64,000 nucleotides of DNA, from NCBI GenBank assembly GCA_003260075.1, contig QLIY01000658.1, positions 1 through 64,000 on the forward strand, written 5' to 3'. This document shows, one piece after another, positions 1 through 11,422 of this stretch. Both the position numbers and the translations under genes were made by a program. The notes below the pieces were generated by a model, which saw only the letters and a list, made by a program, of their open reading frames with translations, made no database searches and was not told the origin of the DNA. The stretch is from Phallusia mammillata (Eukaryota; Chordata; Ascidiacea; Phlebobranchia; Ascidiidae). Position 1 is the stretch's first letter, and each line of letters begins with the position of its first letter.

Positions 1-1527
1 GGCGGCTTATAAACGAGGGCGGCTTACAATCGAGCAAATACGGTATACCTTGTTGTAGCCCAGTCAGCTCAAAGATTTTAACGAAAATATAAGACGTGAC
101 TTTTTATTAAATACCAACACTTTCTGCCAGCATTCTGAAATTCCTAACACAATACGTTTGCCAGCTATAGCTTTTACACATGGATCTAAAATTGCCCCAA
201 TATATTATAATAATGAGGAGCAAGATTAAGTCCTTTCGATACTCTATGGACCTTAAGGACTTGGTGTCCCATGTAGTGCTTCGAGAGATGCGGGCGTTGA
301 GGGGGGGGGGGATTTCTGAAAGACTACACCGCATTATATTGAAAAAAATAAAATGAGCATACACTTAGGGAGACGTTACCAAACTCGGATATAAAAGCTT
401 CTGTAGTTCTCCCCTATCTTGTCCACGCACGGTCTATACTTTGTTCCCGAGGTTACACTTTTTGTCGTATAGACCAGTGGTCGGCAACCGCCGGTCCGCG
501 GCCCGGNCTATACTTTGTTCCCGAGGTTACACTTTTTGTCGTATAGACCAGTGGTCGGCAACCGCCGGTCCGCGGCCCGGTACCGGTCCGCAAGGAGTTA
601 GTTGCCGGGCCGTATATTTTTTTAGGTTAAATGCTATGAAACATTTTGCCCACGTATCCCGGAGATGATAAACTAATTTAAGCGTTTTTATTAGTAAATA
701 TTTGTATTTTTTTGACGACCGTTTCGCGATAAAATTTTAGTTTCAAACACCGTCCGCAGTACAAAAAAGGTGCATGAATCTTGAATATTAAAAAAGTGTG
801 TCTATTAACCCCTTCACGATCTTGAAACATCGCAACGTCACGCTCGTAAGCTGTCATGGAACTATGTATTTTTATCCAAAGCGAAAACAACAATTTAAAA
901 AAAGTGTAATTATTCAAACAAAATATAAAGCAGTCAAAACGAAAAAACTTTCAAAAATATTTCACTACAAGTGCATATATGGAACAGAAAAAACGTAACG
1001 GAAGGTCAATGGAAGCAAGTTGGTCGTCAATGACGCAACAAAAACGTACAAGTCACGAGGGAAACATGGGTCAAACAGAAACAATGATAAATGTTGTTAT
1101 TGGTTGAAATGTCAACGCAGTACAGTATGAAGCAATTTAATGTAATTCTTCAAAGTCTTGGTCATAAAAAATAATACTCACTGTCAAATAGAATCGGGTG
1201 GCGACATATAGTCATGTGCTATATCATAAAAGCACGAATAGGATTTGGAAATCAGAAAATTTGCAATGTCATTCCAGGGGCGCACAATAACTGACGTTTT
1301 AGACCACAGTGGCGCCAAGTTCGAAAGGGAACTGAAGCGTAAAAGCACCGAAAAGCACCATCACTTTGCTTCGGGGCAACTGTTTTTACCTAATTGGACG
1401 TTAAACTTTTGTGACATCGCATGTCACAGCCAACGCCTGATAAGGCTCGTTCGGCGCCAAAAACAAAACCTGCAAGGGCGAAAAAAGCTTAAATGCATTA
1501 CACGAACTCGTCGCAATATCGAACTTT
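1..1527. other. Stretch with no supported gene
   Basis: No open frame here has a recognisable domain or convincing composition. The stretch holds an 11-base G run (301-311) and a short direct duplication joined at an N (487) that includes the end of a hAT-like element. AT-rich DNA without clear signals follows. The last part (about 1240-1527) lies just downstream of the minus-strand gene that ends at 1528 and probably includes its 3' untranslated region. Confidence 0.5.
433..600. repeat. Duplicated hAT-like terminus joined at an N
   Basis: About 54 bases before the N at 487 recur immediately after it. Each copy contains CAGTGGTCGGCAACC preceded by TATAGAC, which looks like the left end of a hAT-type non-autonomous element. 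A matching right end was not found nearby. The N exactly at the joint suggests the duplication is an assembly join. Confidence 0.55.
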
Positions 1528-2268
1528 TCAGCTGTACGCTGGAGGTTCGATAGAGTCGCTTGACGAAGATCTACTGATCCCGCGTTCGTTTTCATTTAAA
1601 TCTTGCGACGTGGCTGGCCTTTCCTCATCATTCGGGCTAGCTACATGTTCGTTTTCGATCACAAATACAGTTTTGTTTGCCGACTCCAGCGCTTCCTTTT
1701 GCTTGGCCTGCATAATATCATCATAGGTGGGCAGTTTCTCGCTGATACTGGACGCATGGCTCCTTGAACCGCCATTTTGAAGGTCATCGTCGATGGTTGC
1801 CACGCGAAAAATCACCGAACCGTCTCTGATGTTAGCTGAAAAATAATCTGGAGGAAGATCCTCTTCTCCTGTCACGTAATCCTCATTTGTGTGTCCGTCC
1901 TCTACTTGATTTGATCCTCTTCCGGAGCGCGCTCCTCTTCTTCTGTGCCTCCTGTTGCTAAGGGGCGTGTTTGTGCGTTGACCCCGTCTGCTGCAGCACT
2001 TCCTGCAAAGCTCCATGAAGCATTTGCAGGTGGCTACGAAGAGGATAAAGAGACAGAGAAATCCGAAGATTGGTCCCACTATTTCCCACCACAAGGTGCC
2101 ACAAGCGGGATCGCCTAAAGAGGTGCAACCAGAAGAACTAATACTTGAGGTTGCATTAACGACCGTAGTGTCTGTTTTTGGAACTGTCGTGGTTGGAAGG
2201 TGGGTTGTAGAATCCATTGTTTGAGGGAAGTTAGAAATACTTTCCATGTCATCTGTTGTTGAATCCAT
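1528..2268 (-). CDS. Single-pass membrane protein with C-terminal PY motifs
   Basis: An intronless frame of 246 residues starting at the ATG at 2268; the frame is open a little further upstream but without an ATG. The first 45 or so residues are rich in Ser, Thr and Pro, with no obvious cleaved signal peptide. A strongly hydrophobic segment follows at about residues 58-80, starting LWWEIVGPIFGFL. A Cys-rich juxtamembrane stretch (CKCFMELCRKCC) and a basic RRHRRRG patch come next. The tail carries three proline-tyrosine motifs: LPPDYF, LPTYDD and a C-terminal EPPAYS. Such motifs typically bind WW domains of NEDD4-type ubiquitin ligases, so an adaptor role at a membrane is plausible; this is inference. 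The topology suggests an N-out, C-in protein. I do not recognise a named family. Composition and motif spacing argue that it is a real gene. Confidence 0.65.
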   Translation of the reverse strand: MDSTTDDMESISNFPQTMDSTTHLPTTTVPKTDTTVVNATSSISSSGCTSLGDPACGTLWWEIVGPIFGFLCLFILFVATCKCFMELCRKCCSRRGQRTNTPLSNRRHRRRGARSGRGSNQVEDGHTNEDYVTGEEDLPPDYFSANIRDGSVIFRVATIDDDLQNGGSRSHASSISEKLPTYDDIMQAKQKEALESANKTVFVIENEHVASPNDEERPATSQDLNENERGISRSSSSDSIEPPAYS

Positions 2269-3426
2269 GATTACAGTAAGTTGTTTCAATAAAAAGTACA
2301 GTTAGATGATTTTAAGCTTGGCCAAAGTCCGTATATCCACAAGTGCGTTTCCCAGCAACGCAAACAGTATTTGGTTTCGTAGAACGAATCAACGAGTTGT
2401 CAAATATTGATGATGACCAGGTTTTCTTAATTTATATGTGTGGTCTAAATGAGCTTGATAACATCTTGAAGACAAAAAAAGTTAACGCTTTATGTACGCT
2501 GGTAACATAAAACCCAATACGATATTGAAAAATATATAAAACAATGAGAAAAAATGCATTTTGGAAAAAATAAACAAATGTACTCGAAAACCTTATACCC
2601 TTCTCTACACTCCTACAGGTAGCAAAAGTCGTTTTATCCTTCAGTCACCTTCGGTTGTACTTTGGCTCTGACAAAAACACATCAGGAATATTGGCAATGA
2701 AACGAGCATAATAGAATTTAAGAGGGATTTGTCACAGACAAAACAGAATTACTACCATATAAAATGCAGTTTATGACTTTGTCGTTACGTATGTTTTACC
2801 GTGTCATGCCTGAAGGTTATAGTATATTGCTGCCAAGGCCTACATCTCAAAAGCCACAAGTTGAATAGGAAGTGTAATTTTTTTACGATTAGTATTTGGT
2901 TATTGCAGAGGTTATTAATCAGATTTGTCCCGTTCTCTTTTCAAAGACTGCCTTTGAAAACTAAGTTTACCCGCACATTTTCCAACCAACATTATAAGTC
3001 CATGTTAACAGTACGTTGTTGTAGTTTAGCACTGGAAAACCTCTTCAGACCATGTTAGGTACATCATTTTTACCCTTTAAGATCCATGTCGTAACTTACG
3101 CCACCTTTTATTCAAATATATTGGATCGAATTTCAAAACATCTGGTAACTGATGATATATTTTTAACAAAAATGCATTAATTGCATCCACATGTATTCGG
3201 CTGACGTACATTTTATTTCTAATTTTTAACTGTCACTTACAACCTTATGACGCCTTTGATTGACTTTCTAAGACATTGTTTTTGTACTTGAATAACCAGG
3301 TTACGGCTCCGATATACCTGGATATTAGTCGACAAGCCATACATTTAAGATTACAAACTTGAAAAAAGTAGAAAAAGTATTAGGAAAACTCCGAAAAAGT
3401 AACCAACCCTATTTAAGGCACCATAC

Positions 3427-4153
3427 AGCTAACAGTCACAAGAAACCACAAAACACTCCATTCACATGCTTCATGGTTAAAAATGTTTCTGACGCAGCGC
3501 AGTCTTGTTGTTGTACCTTCCAAATCTGTAAACACGTTTACCTTATATTTGCTTTCTGAAAGGTCGTGTCTCACTACGCAGTGCTAAACATGACTTACGA
3601 CACAGCGCCCATAAACTCAGATATAAGCAACAGTTTCAACCGAACAGTGTTTTGTCTGTTTCGCTGCCACCGTCACCACAAAGTTACGTAAGTTCGTAAC
3701 ATGCTTGTACTGACAGCCAATATTTACTTTCCTGAGAGTAAACAGACATAACACACCCAAACAGAAAGAGCAACAATGATTGTGCGGGGGGGGGGTGCTA
3801 ACAGTCACAAGAAACCACAAAACACTCCATTCACATGCTCCATGGTTAAAAATGTTTCTAACACAGCGCAGTCTTGTTGTTGTACCTTCCAAATCTGTAA
3901 ACACGTTTACCTTCTATTTGCTTTATAAAAGGTCGTGTCCCACTACGCAGCACTAAACATGACTTACTACACAGCGCCTAAACTGAGATATAAGCAACAG
4001 TTTTAATCGGACGTGTTTTGCCTGTTTCGCTGCCACCGTCACCACAAAGTTACGTAAGTTCGTAACATGCTTCGTACTGACAGCCAATATTTGCTTTTCT
4101 GAGGGTAAACAGACATAACACACCCAAACAGAAAGAGCAACAATGATTGTGCG
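3427..4153. repeat. Direct duplication joined by G10
   Basis: Bases 3427-3785 recur with small differences at 3797-4153, separated by ten G (3786-3795). Both copies begin GCTAACAGTCACAAG and end AACAATGATTGTGCG. The divergence is of a few single-base changes and small indels, the level expected of two alleles. See the finding on homopolymer joints. Confidence 0.85.
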
Positions 4154-4158
4154 CTTTT

Positions 4159-5373
4159 CTCAACCTGTAAAACGTGATTTGTGACGTAACAAGCGTACTG
4201 GAATAATTTTACGCGGTCGTGTGGAACCGAAAGTGTGTGCGCAATGTGATTAGGAAAATCCCTTTGGCGCCAACATTTATATCCCGTACCACAGCAGTGT
4301 TTGAAAATGTAATACGTCATACCAAGCAAAAAACGTCATACCAAGCGAAAACTCGCATTGTCGATACTCACATTAGCCAACGACTTCATTCAAGTAACAT
4401 TTAATTTAGATCACTGTGTTGTAATATTCAAATAGGCCCATGTTACATTTTTTTAAAAAGGTTTACATCGTTTGGCAGTACATGGATTTCGTATGAACAA
4501 TTTATGAGATGTATTAGATGACATTCTGTTTAAAAGTGGCACAATTTTTCCTGCCATTGACAGAAACAAGGGCGATTCCAAAAAAAGGTAATAACTATCA
4601 TTGAAACACGGAAAGAGTCACATCCATAAACTTACACGACTTAAACTCACTCCGGATTAGGCAAAGATCCGGCTTACCCGATGTAGATTGGTTGAAGCCT
4701 TAGCACATTACAAATCATTTGTACCTCAAGTTTTGTCCAAATTAGAAGAAGATCCGGATTAACGGGGGGGGGGTAACCTGTAAAACGTGATTTGTGACGT
4801 AGCAAGCGTACTAGAATAATTTTCCCTGTATTTTTTTACGCGGTCGTGTGGAACCGAAAGTGTGTGCGCAATGTGACATGGAAAATCCCTTTGGCGCCAA
4901 CATTTACATCCAGTACCACAGCAGTGTTTGAAAATGTAATATGTCATACTAAGCAAGCGAAAACTCGCATTGTCGATACTCACCTTAACCAACGACTTCA
5001 TTCAAGTAACATTTATCTTAGATCACTGTGTTGTAAAGTTCAAATAGGCCTATGTTGCATTTTTTAGAAGATTTTACATCGTTTGGCAGAACATTGATTT
5101 CGTATGAACAATTTATCAGATGTATTAGATGACATTCTGTTTAAAAGTGGCACAATTTTCCCGCCATCTGCAGCAACAAGGACGATTCCGAAAAAAGTTG
5201 ATAACTATTATATTGAAACACGGAAAGAGCCACATCCATAAACACGACTTGAACTCAGTCCGGATTAGGCAAAGATCCGGCTTACCCGATGTAGATTAGT
5301 CGAAGCCTTAGCACATTACAAACCATTTGTACCTCAAGTTTTGTCCAAATTAGAAGAAGATCCGGATTAACCG
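4159..5373. repeat. Direct duplication of about 600 bp joined by G10
   Basis: Bases 4159-4763 recur at 4774-5373 with scattered substitutions, separated by ten G (4764-4773). Both copies start AACCTGTAAAACGTGATT and end GAAGATCCGGATTAAC. Real sequence resumes only after the second copy, as expected if two allelic contig ends were concatenated. Confidence 0.85.
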
Positions 5374-7151
5374 AATCCGTTTTAATCGAAGTTTACTGTG
5401 TTTGGCAGTGTCACTGTAAGGAAAAGATCTATTTCTTTGAGAGAAGGAATATACTTCGGTTCTTGATGTTGACTCTTGATTAGGTTAAGTTTACAAGCAA
5501 TGGCTCGGGACTGATAACGTTTGCCACACAATTGTTGTTTTACTACGGCTACGTGATGCATCGAAATTTTACATCGTTTTATAATGGTACAAAATAACAA
5601 CAAAAACTTTGCAACGAAAACTTGTTGTTATCTTGGGTCTGCAGTTTACACCTAATTTTGATCACTCGACCTAAATGTTTCTGTATTATGCAATTGAACC
5701 TGAAATTGACACCTTACATAAAGAGTACGACTGATAAAATTCGTGCACAGAGTCCAATTAAAACTTAACGAACCATACACACTCGAGTGCGTCTATAAAT
5801 ATATAAGCTCGGCAAGCACCCCATTGCACAAAACCAACACGCCCCTTTACGTGATGCATTCTGCCTCCTGCTGACAAACTGAAAGCAGGTACAATGTAGC
5901 AGTATGCTTTACGTGGTATCGGGCACGACTCCAGTGCTCGTCGCTCGCAAATATTTAACCCATGAAATAGACCCCGTCATTATTTGTACAGCGACAGGCG
6001 CCTGAAAACCACCTTACAAAGTTGGTCAGTTTTCGTACGCTAAGCTGTTCAAGGAATAGGAAATTTGCTCGGGTTTTTGTCGTCAGTTTTTGCCTGTATT
6101 TGCTAAACTTATTTGATGTACTTAATGTTTTGCTTCTGTTATGATCCTAATATTAAGCCGTTGTCATGTTACATAATTTACTGTGTAACGGAACTCTTAT
6201 TCGATAGCAAACAATTAATCATTGACATGCCGTAGCAAGAAACGTTATGAAATGTCTTCATAACAAAAAAGTTCTGGTTTTTATCATGTAGCAAAAAACA
6301 ACAATAAATTAATGGCCCTATTTGTACCTTTATTGCATTTTCTTTAGGAGACACAGAATTTTTTTTTCAATTTAAACAATTTGTTCTAACTGCACAAAAG
6401 CTGATTTTTGTGGGCCTGTATCAAATGACCTGAATCACCACAATGTAGAGGCCACCAAAGCAACATAACTATTTAAAAAATAAAGTTGTAGCCTACGTTA
6501 TTAGTTGTTGTTTTTTGTTTGTTTACCCATTGTGTATTTCGATGATAAAATTTTCTCCTAAGTTTCTTTTAATTAGATTCTCTCCTGGGTGGAAACCTAT
6601 GTCATAGAAAAGAGACCAAAATTTCTAAAATGCCTGAGATAAAATGATTTGATGCTTGAGATCCAACATGTGTAAACAAAATCGTTTTTTTTTAATTGAC
6701 AGTCACGTGGTTGAATATTAGGCACTTAATTGGGTTGAAAAAATCGGCGGAAATTTGCAAATATAAATTATTTACGTTAAGCTGTTGGGGTTATAATCAG
6801 AACTTTTGTTCGAAAATGGAAGTAAACTATTTTCTTTCCGTAGATTGCGGCAAGGGATGCTTTTCAACATTTATTGATTTAGTTGTAGTGGAAGTTCGTT
6901 GGGACTCCCATCAAAAGACCTTTGCGTCGCCATTGAACTTGATTTAAAACCCTCCTAAAAATACGCCAAGGCCCTTATTTGACTGCAAATGTTTACGATT
7001 AAGATAAATCCTATTTGAAAATCAATCATTTATAGAATTTAGCAATAACTTACTCTCCGGTGAGCCACAGTCACACGACACCTCGTAAAACCGTGTTGCT
7101 GCAGCTCGTTTTTGCTACGATCTATTAATTTTCCCCCCAAAACAACTAGAC

Positions 7152-7500
7152 CAGTGGTTCCCAACCAGGGCCCATGGCCCCCCAGGGGGCCACGAGCTGT
7201 GTTCCGGGGGGCCACGGGCGTAGATTCACAAGAAACACCCACTAAAAGTGATTTTCACTTTACTTTTATTCCCGAATTTAATCGACTATTTCACATACTA
7301 TTTGTCTCTAGTGAGGTTTATCACGCTCATTTACTCTATTAGACCTGTTACTCTATTAGAAATTTATACCGCATTCCAACGCGAGACTGCTATCTACATT
7401 TTAAGGGGGCCACAGGTCCTACATGGTAACTTGAAGGGGGCCACGAGGCCAAAAAGTTACTTTAAGGGGGCCATGGTCCACGAAAGGTTGGGAACCACTG
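7152..7500. mobile_element. Non-autonomous hAT-type element (family 1)
   Basis: The terminal inverted repeats are CAGTGGTTCCCAACC and GGTTGGGAACCACTG. The element is flanked by a perfect 8-bp target duplication AACTAGAC (7144-7151 and 7501-7508), the hallmark of hAT insertion. It is 349 bp long with no transposase frame. The interior is GGGGGCCAC-rich near both ends and AT-rich in the middle. It is the same family as the element at 23941-24298, sharing the internal motif ATCGACTATTTCACATACTA. Confidence 0.93.
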
Positions 7501-7508
7501 AACTAGAC

Positions 7509-8544
7509 AATATTTTACGCTCCATACCGTTTTAACGTTGCGTATCGACGTCCGTTGTGGTGATTGTTTTATTGTATTTGTGTTATGTTTTTACCAAGCC
7601 CACAAAGTATGCGTTTTGGATGCTATGTTTTTTTTACCAAGCGAACTTCTGCTAAGAAATGCATTTGGCATATGGATAGTTGTTTAATAATTGTACAGTT
7701 GTTTCGACCACGTCTTGCTACAAATAGTGTCGCCTTTTGTTCGCTATGTTGGTGGTTCTAAACCAGCCTAGGCCAAGATTTTTTGATCACAACGAATTCA
7801 GGCGTACCACGGAGGAAAATGCAACAAACAAACCTTGCTTGCCAATTGATCTCGGCGTTGCCTTACTCAGAAACGCCAGATACAAGTTCCAGTCCAATGA
7901 CGCTTCTCATCTTGTGTGAAATAGCGCCACTGGACATTTTGATTAGCCACATTTTTAGTACACGGCTTACAAAATTGAATTTAGCCAGGTTTGTTGTGTT
8001 TATGCTTAACAACTATGCTTTAGGAGTGTGAAATTTGGAAAGTTGCTTCATAACTTCTACAAACAACCAAGCATCAATTACACATTATTTATTATCAGTT
8101 ACATATGAAGTAAATGCGCAGGGAAAGGTTTACATTGGAACTTTAACTTGAGAGAAATATGTTCAATGGGATAAGAGATTTTCCAATGAAAAGTGCCATA
8201 AAATGACTATAAAATCTGCTAATCAAATTTGAAAAAACATGGCAAGTACAAATGCAAACAAAACAATGAAACATTTAAACAAAAAAAACACTTCTTTTTG
8301 TTCAAGGTAAATGTTAAGTTATCAAAAAGAATGCCACAAAAGAGATCTTGAAGCTTGTTTATTTGAAGAAAAAGACTTCAGAAGAAACAGAGATTTCAGA
8401 AGAAACAGAAATATATTGGTCAATTTTGAAACTATGATTGTTTGTAATTCAATTTCTACTATTGGTTAAAGTAATATCAAAAGCAGATCATTCTTCAGTA
8501 TAAACAACATCCATGCTGGTGCTACCTGCTGTTTCATTCTCCAT
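7509..8544. other. Intergenic stretch downstream of the short CARD gene
   Basis: About 1 kb between the family 1 element and the stop codon of the minus-strand gene at 8545. The part next to that gene is AT-rich and probably its 3' untranslated region. I saw no domain-bearing frame or RNA gene. Confidence 0.4.
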
Positions 8545-10138
8545 TTACTGCTGTGAATCAGGATGACTCTCTGTTGATATTTTAACATCATCAGTTTTGT
8601 ACAAAGAAGATTCTCGCTGAGAAACTTCATTGCTAAACTGAGCAGTAGAGAAGGGTATACTGGCATTGATTGAAAGTTTTTCCATCTTATGCTTCATGTC
8701 TTTCAATGGCAGTTGTAAATGGATATTTTCGGACTGTTCCATGCCCGATGCATTACTTTCTTGTGTGATTTCATTATGTGCTGCTGTTGGTGATTGCACC
8801 TTTTGAAATGCATTTTGTTGGTCTTGTATACTTCGGTAAACTTGAACAGAACCATTGGTTTTGGGAACTGTTTGATGAGTTTTTAGAGGATCATCCAGCT
8901 AAAAAATTGGTATAAAACAGTTACATCAATTCAAACCCATTAAATTTAGTACAAAGTATTAATACTAAACATTAACATTTGGCAGGATCAACCTTTTAAT
9001 GTAAAGAAACAGAAAATCTCAAGTTTAAAAACATTAATTTTATAGTGGATTCATTATCTTCTAATAGCCAGATTGTTCTAACAAATACAGAAGAAACATA
9101 CACAAAATAAACTTGGACAACTTTAACCTGGGCAAAGATATTGACAACCAACTTACTGCATAAGGTGGCGGCGAGTCAGCTGGTTGTAAATCACGTGGTG
9201 GTAACTCTTGCAATGATTCAGGTGGAATGTAGTCTGTTAGCAAACTTGATTTTAAAAAATCATATATTCCAAATATAAACTGTGTGTAGTATTTTATATA
9301 ATGAGGAGTCACCAGGGACCCAGTACGAGAGATGGAGACAGTTGCTTATAATAACAGACTGAAAGCTTTTTAACAATCCCATCTAAATATACCTAATTTT
9401 CAACACGCACCATGGTAAATTTCCTTTGCCAAGTCCTCATGTCCAGTGAAATACAAAGCATCCAGAAATTGAACACTCCAACTATCAAATCGTTTTACCT
9501 CTTCAACAAATTTTGCAGCCGCACGTTCTTGTCCCACTCTGTTTTGTGTTTGCTCTATTTCTTGCTTAAAATTTTTGGTTATTCATTTGTTAGTTGAAAA
9601 GACATTGAGCAAACAGAAAAATGAACAGTCTATGTTTTGTAAACTCCCCATATTTAACTTCTGTTCACTCCTTAACATATTTTTCATTGTTGTGAAAATA
9701 CAAAGTGATTTTTTCAGCAGTATTCAAAATTGCATTGTAATAAAATAAAATGTACACCCTTTAAACAAATTAAACAGTTCCCAACGTCAAAAGGTGAAAT
9801 ATTTATACCTTTGTTCTTCCACTAAAACAGTCCATGTGTTCCATAATATCGATAGCATCAATTTTCTTCATTAGTTTTCTCTTTACTTCACCCTTCTTAA
9901 TTTTTTCGGCAAGTGTAGTATCCAACTGCTCTATAAAACTTCTTGATCTTGACACACAATACAAAAACATTACATTATATATATGTCCAACTTTTTTGTT
10001 TATTTTGCAATTAGTTTATCAAGTGATTTACCTTTGTGATGTAGGGACAGGCATTTTTGGGGGGGGGGGTCCAACTTTTTTGTTTATTTTGCATTTAGTT
10101 TATCAAGTGATTTACCTTTGTGATGTAGGGACAGGCAT
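8545..10138 (-). CDS. Short CARD protein with PY-rich linker, paralogue of the neighbour
   Basis: Five exons, all with GT-AG borders and matching phases: 10138-10116 (MPVPTSQ), 9947-9809, 9564-9411, 9233-9157 and 8898-8545. They give about 248 residues. Residues 9-105 look like a death-fold CARD of the RIG-I/MDA5/MAVS type: DAIDIMEHMDC, then IEQTQNRVGQERAAAKFV, then SWSVQFLDALYFTGHEDL. This matches the helix pattern around the conserved Trp and the FLDAL motif of RIG-I CARD1. A proline-rich linker (IPPESLQELPPRDLQ, SPPPYA) and a low-complexity Ser/Gln-rich tail follow. No helicase domain and no C-terminal membrane anchor are visible. CARD proteins of this class assemble with other CARDs in antiviral signalling; that role here is inference. 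Exon 1 also appears as an assembly copy at 10054-10032. The upstream neighbour at 11423-14044 has the same exon plan. Confidence 0.72.
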
Positions 10139-10141
10139 TTT
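9987..10141. repeat. Direct duplication carrying a second copy of CARD gene exon 1
   Basis: Bases 9987-10058 recur almost exactly at 10070-10141, joined by eleven G (10059-10069). Each copy carries the 23-nt first coding exon (MPVPTSQ) and its GTAAAT donor. Only one copy is needed by the gene. The outer copy, adjoining unique upstream sequence, is taken as the true exon. Confidence 0.85.
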
Positions 10142-10729
10142 TTCTAGCTGGTTTCAGTAAAATATAGCAGAACTGGCGCAGTTGAACCACCAATATCAAT
10201 TGGATTTTGACACTGCTGAAACAATGAGGAACCAACAGACATCAAAGTTCACTTTTCAGTTTACAAGCGGAACTTGTTTTCTACTTGTGGGATTTCCCTG
10301 TTGTGTTACATGTTCCCGACACACATAGAAATCATCAATCGCTAAAATATCGGCTTCTTTCACCAAAGTATAGAATTTATGCAGTGGTTGTTTTTAAGTC
10401 AGTGCCATGGAGTGGTTCTCAAAACGCGCTCCAAACTTAACTAGAACAGTTTTGATCGAATAAACTGCGGGCTATATTTTTGAAATAAAAATAGGTGTGG
10501 TATACTGTACTATGAAATCAGAAAATAACATTTGATTTGTGGAATGTTTCCATTTTGTGTTTGTAGTTTCGTATTGAAAAAAACAACAACAACAAAATGC
10601 ATTTTAAATTATTATTATTTGTAGTGTGTTGGTGACTTCATTTAATTAATCCGTCTGCTTTAACTAGGTTGCAGCAATGATCCTTTCTTTCTCGGGAAAT
10701 TTTTCTTTCTCAGGAAATCAAGTGTCCGA

Positions 10730-10800
10730 AATGGGATTAAAATCCACAACCTCTCAAACACAGGGCTGTTATGCTAGGCACTTGACCAACTTGTTAATCA
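10730..10800 (-). repeat. Possible tRNA-derived SINE fragment
   Basis: On the minus strand the sequence reads TTGGTCAAGTGCCTAGCATAA, then a spacer, then GAGGTTGTGGATTTTAATCC. The spacing resembles an A box followed by a B box of a tRNA-like promoter, with a decayed B box (consensus GGTTCGANTCC). No clover-leaf can be completed. I call it a SINE-like relic, weakly supported. Confidence 0.3.
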
Positions 10801-11422
10801 AAACAAAATTTCAACTAAGCCATGTTTTTTTCACTAAACCATTTGTTGGCCATACACCTACTAATTCTTATGTGAAAATCAACGGTTGCCAAAGTAATAT
10901 TTGATGCTAAACAATTATATTATGTCATAAACAAACAAAGGAACACCTCTCTTGGGCATGTATTGCATACTTTTACAGCATAATAAATTTATCACTTCAA
11001 TGTAAAGCCAAGCTTTGGAAAAAACATTTACGAAGTGTAAAAACGTACAAATGTAGCATCCCTTAAGTAAGTGCACAAAACAAAAGGACTTAATAAGTGA
11101 AACTTACGATGCATAACAAAAATGCAGAAATTTTGGAGCACAAATGAAGCGACATAAATGAAAAGACAAGCGATAAACACATATTGCAAAAAAACAAAAT
11201 TGTTTGTACCTCAGAGATAAAATTGTTATTTAACAACCAACCTAAATGTAAACAACAAGCAGTATAATAAATTGCTAATATAAAATAAAACATTACTACA
11301 CCACTTGAATTTTTTATGTAAAAACATTTTCTAACACAATTATCTAATGCTGGTTCTCTATAATAAATTCGTATACTGTACATAAACAAATTGATATTTG
11401 TTAGCTATTTACCATGCCTAGT

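Larger units (their letters stand above)
2269..7143. other. Gene-free stretch with duplicated blocks
   Basis: No frame in this stretch has a recognisable domain or splice context. It contains two successive duplicated blocks joined by 10-base G runs (3427-4153 and 4159-5373, listed separately). The rest is AT-rich DNA. Its first few hundred bases are the likely promoter region of the minus-strand membrane-protein gene. I see no RNA gene. Confidence 0.5.

Noticed and set aside
10032..10054. Second first exon for the short CARD gene
   Set aside because: Identical to the exon at 10116-10138 within a block duplicated around a G run; not evidence of an alternative promoter.
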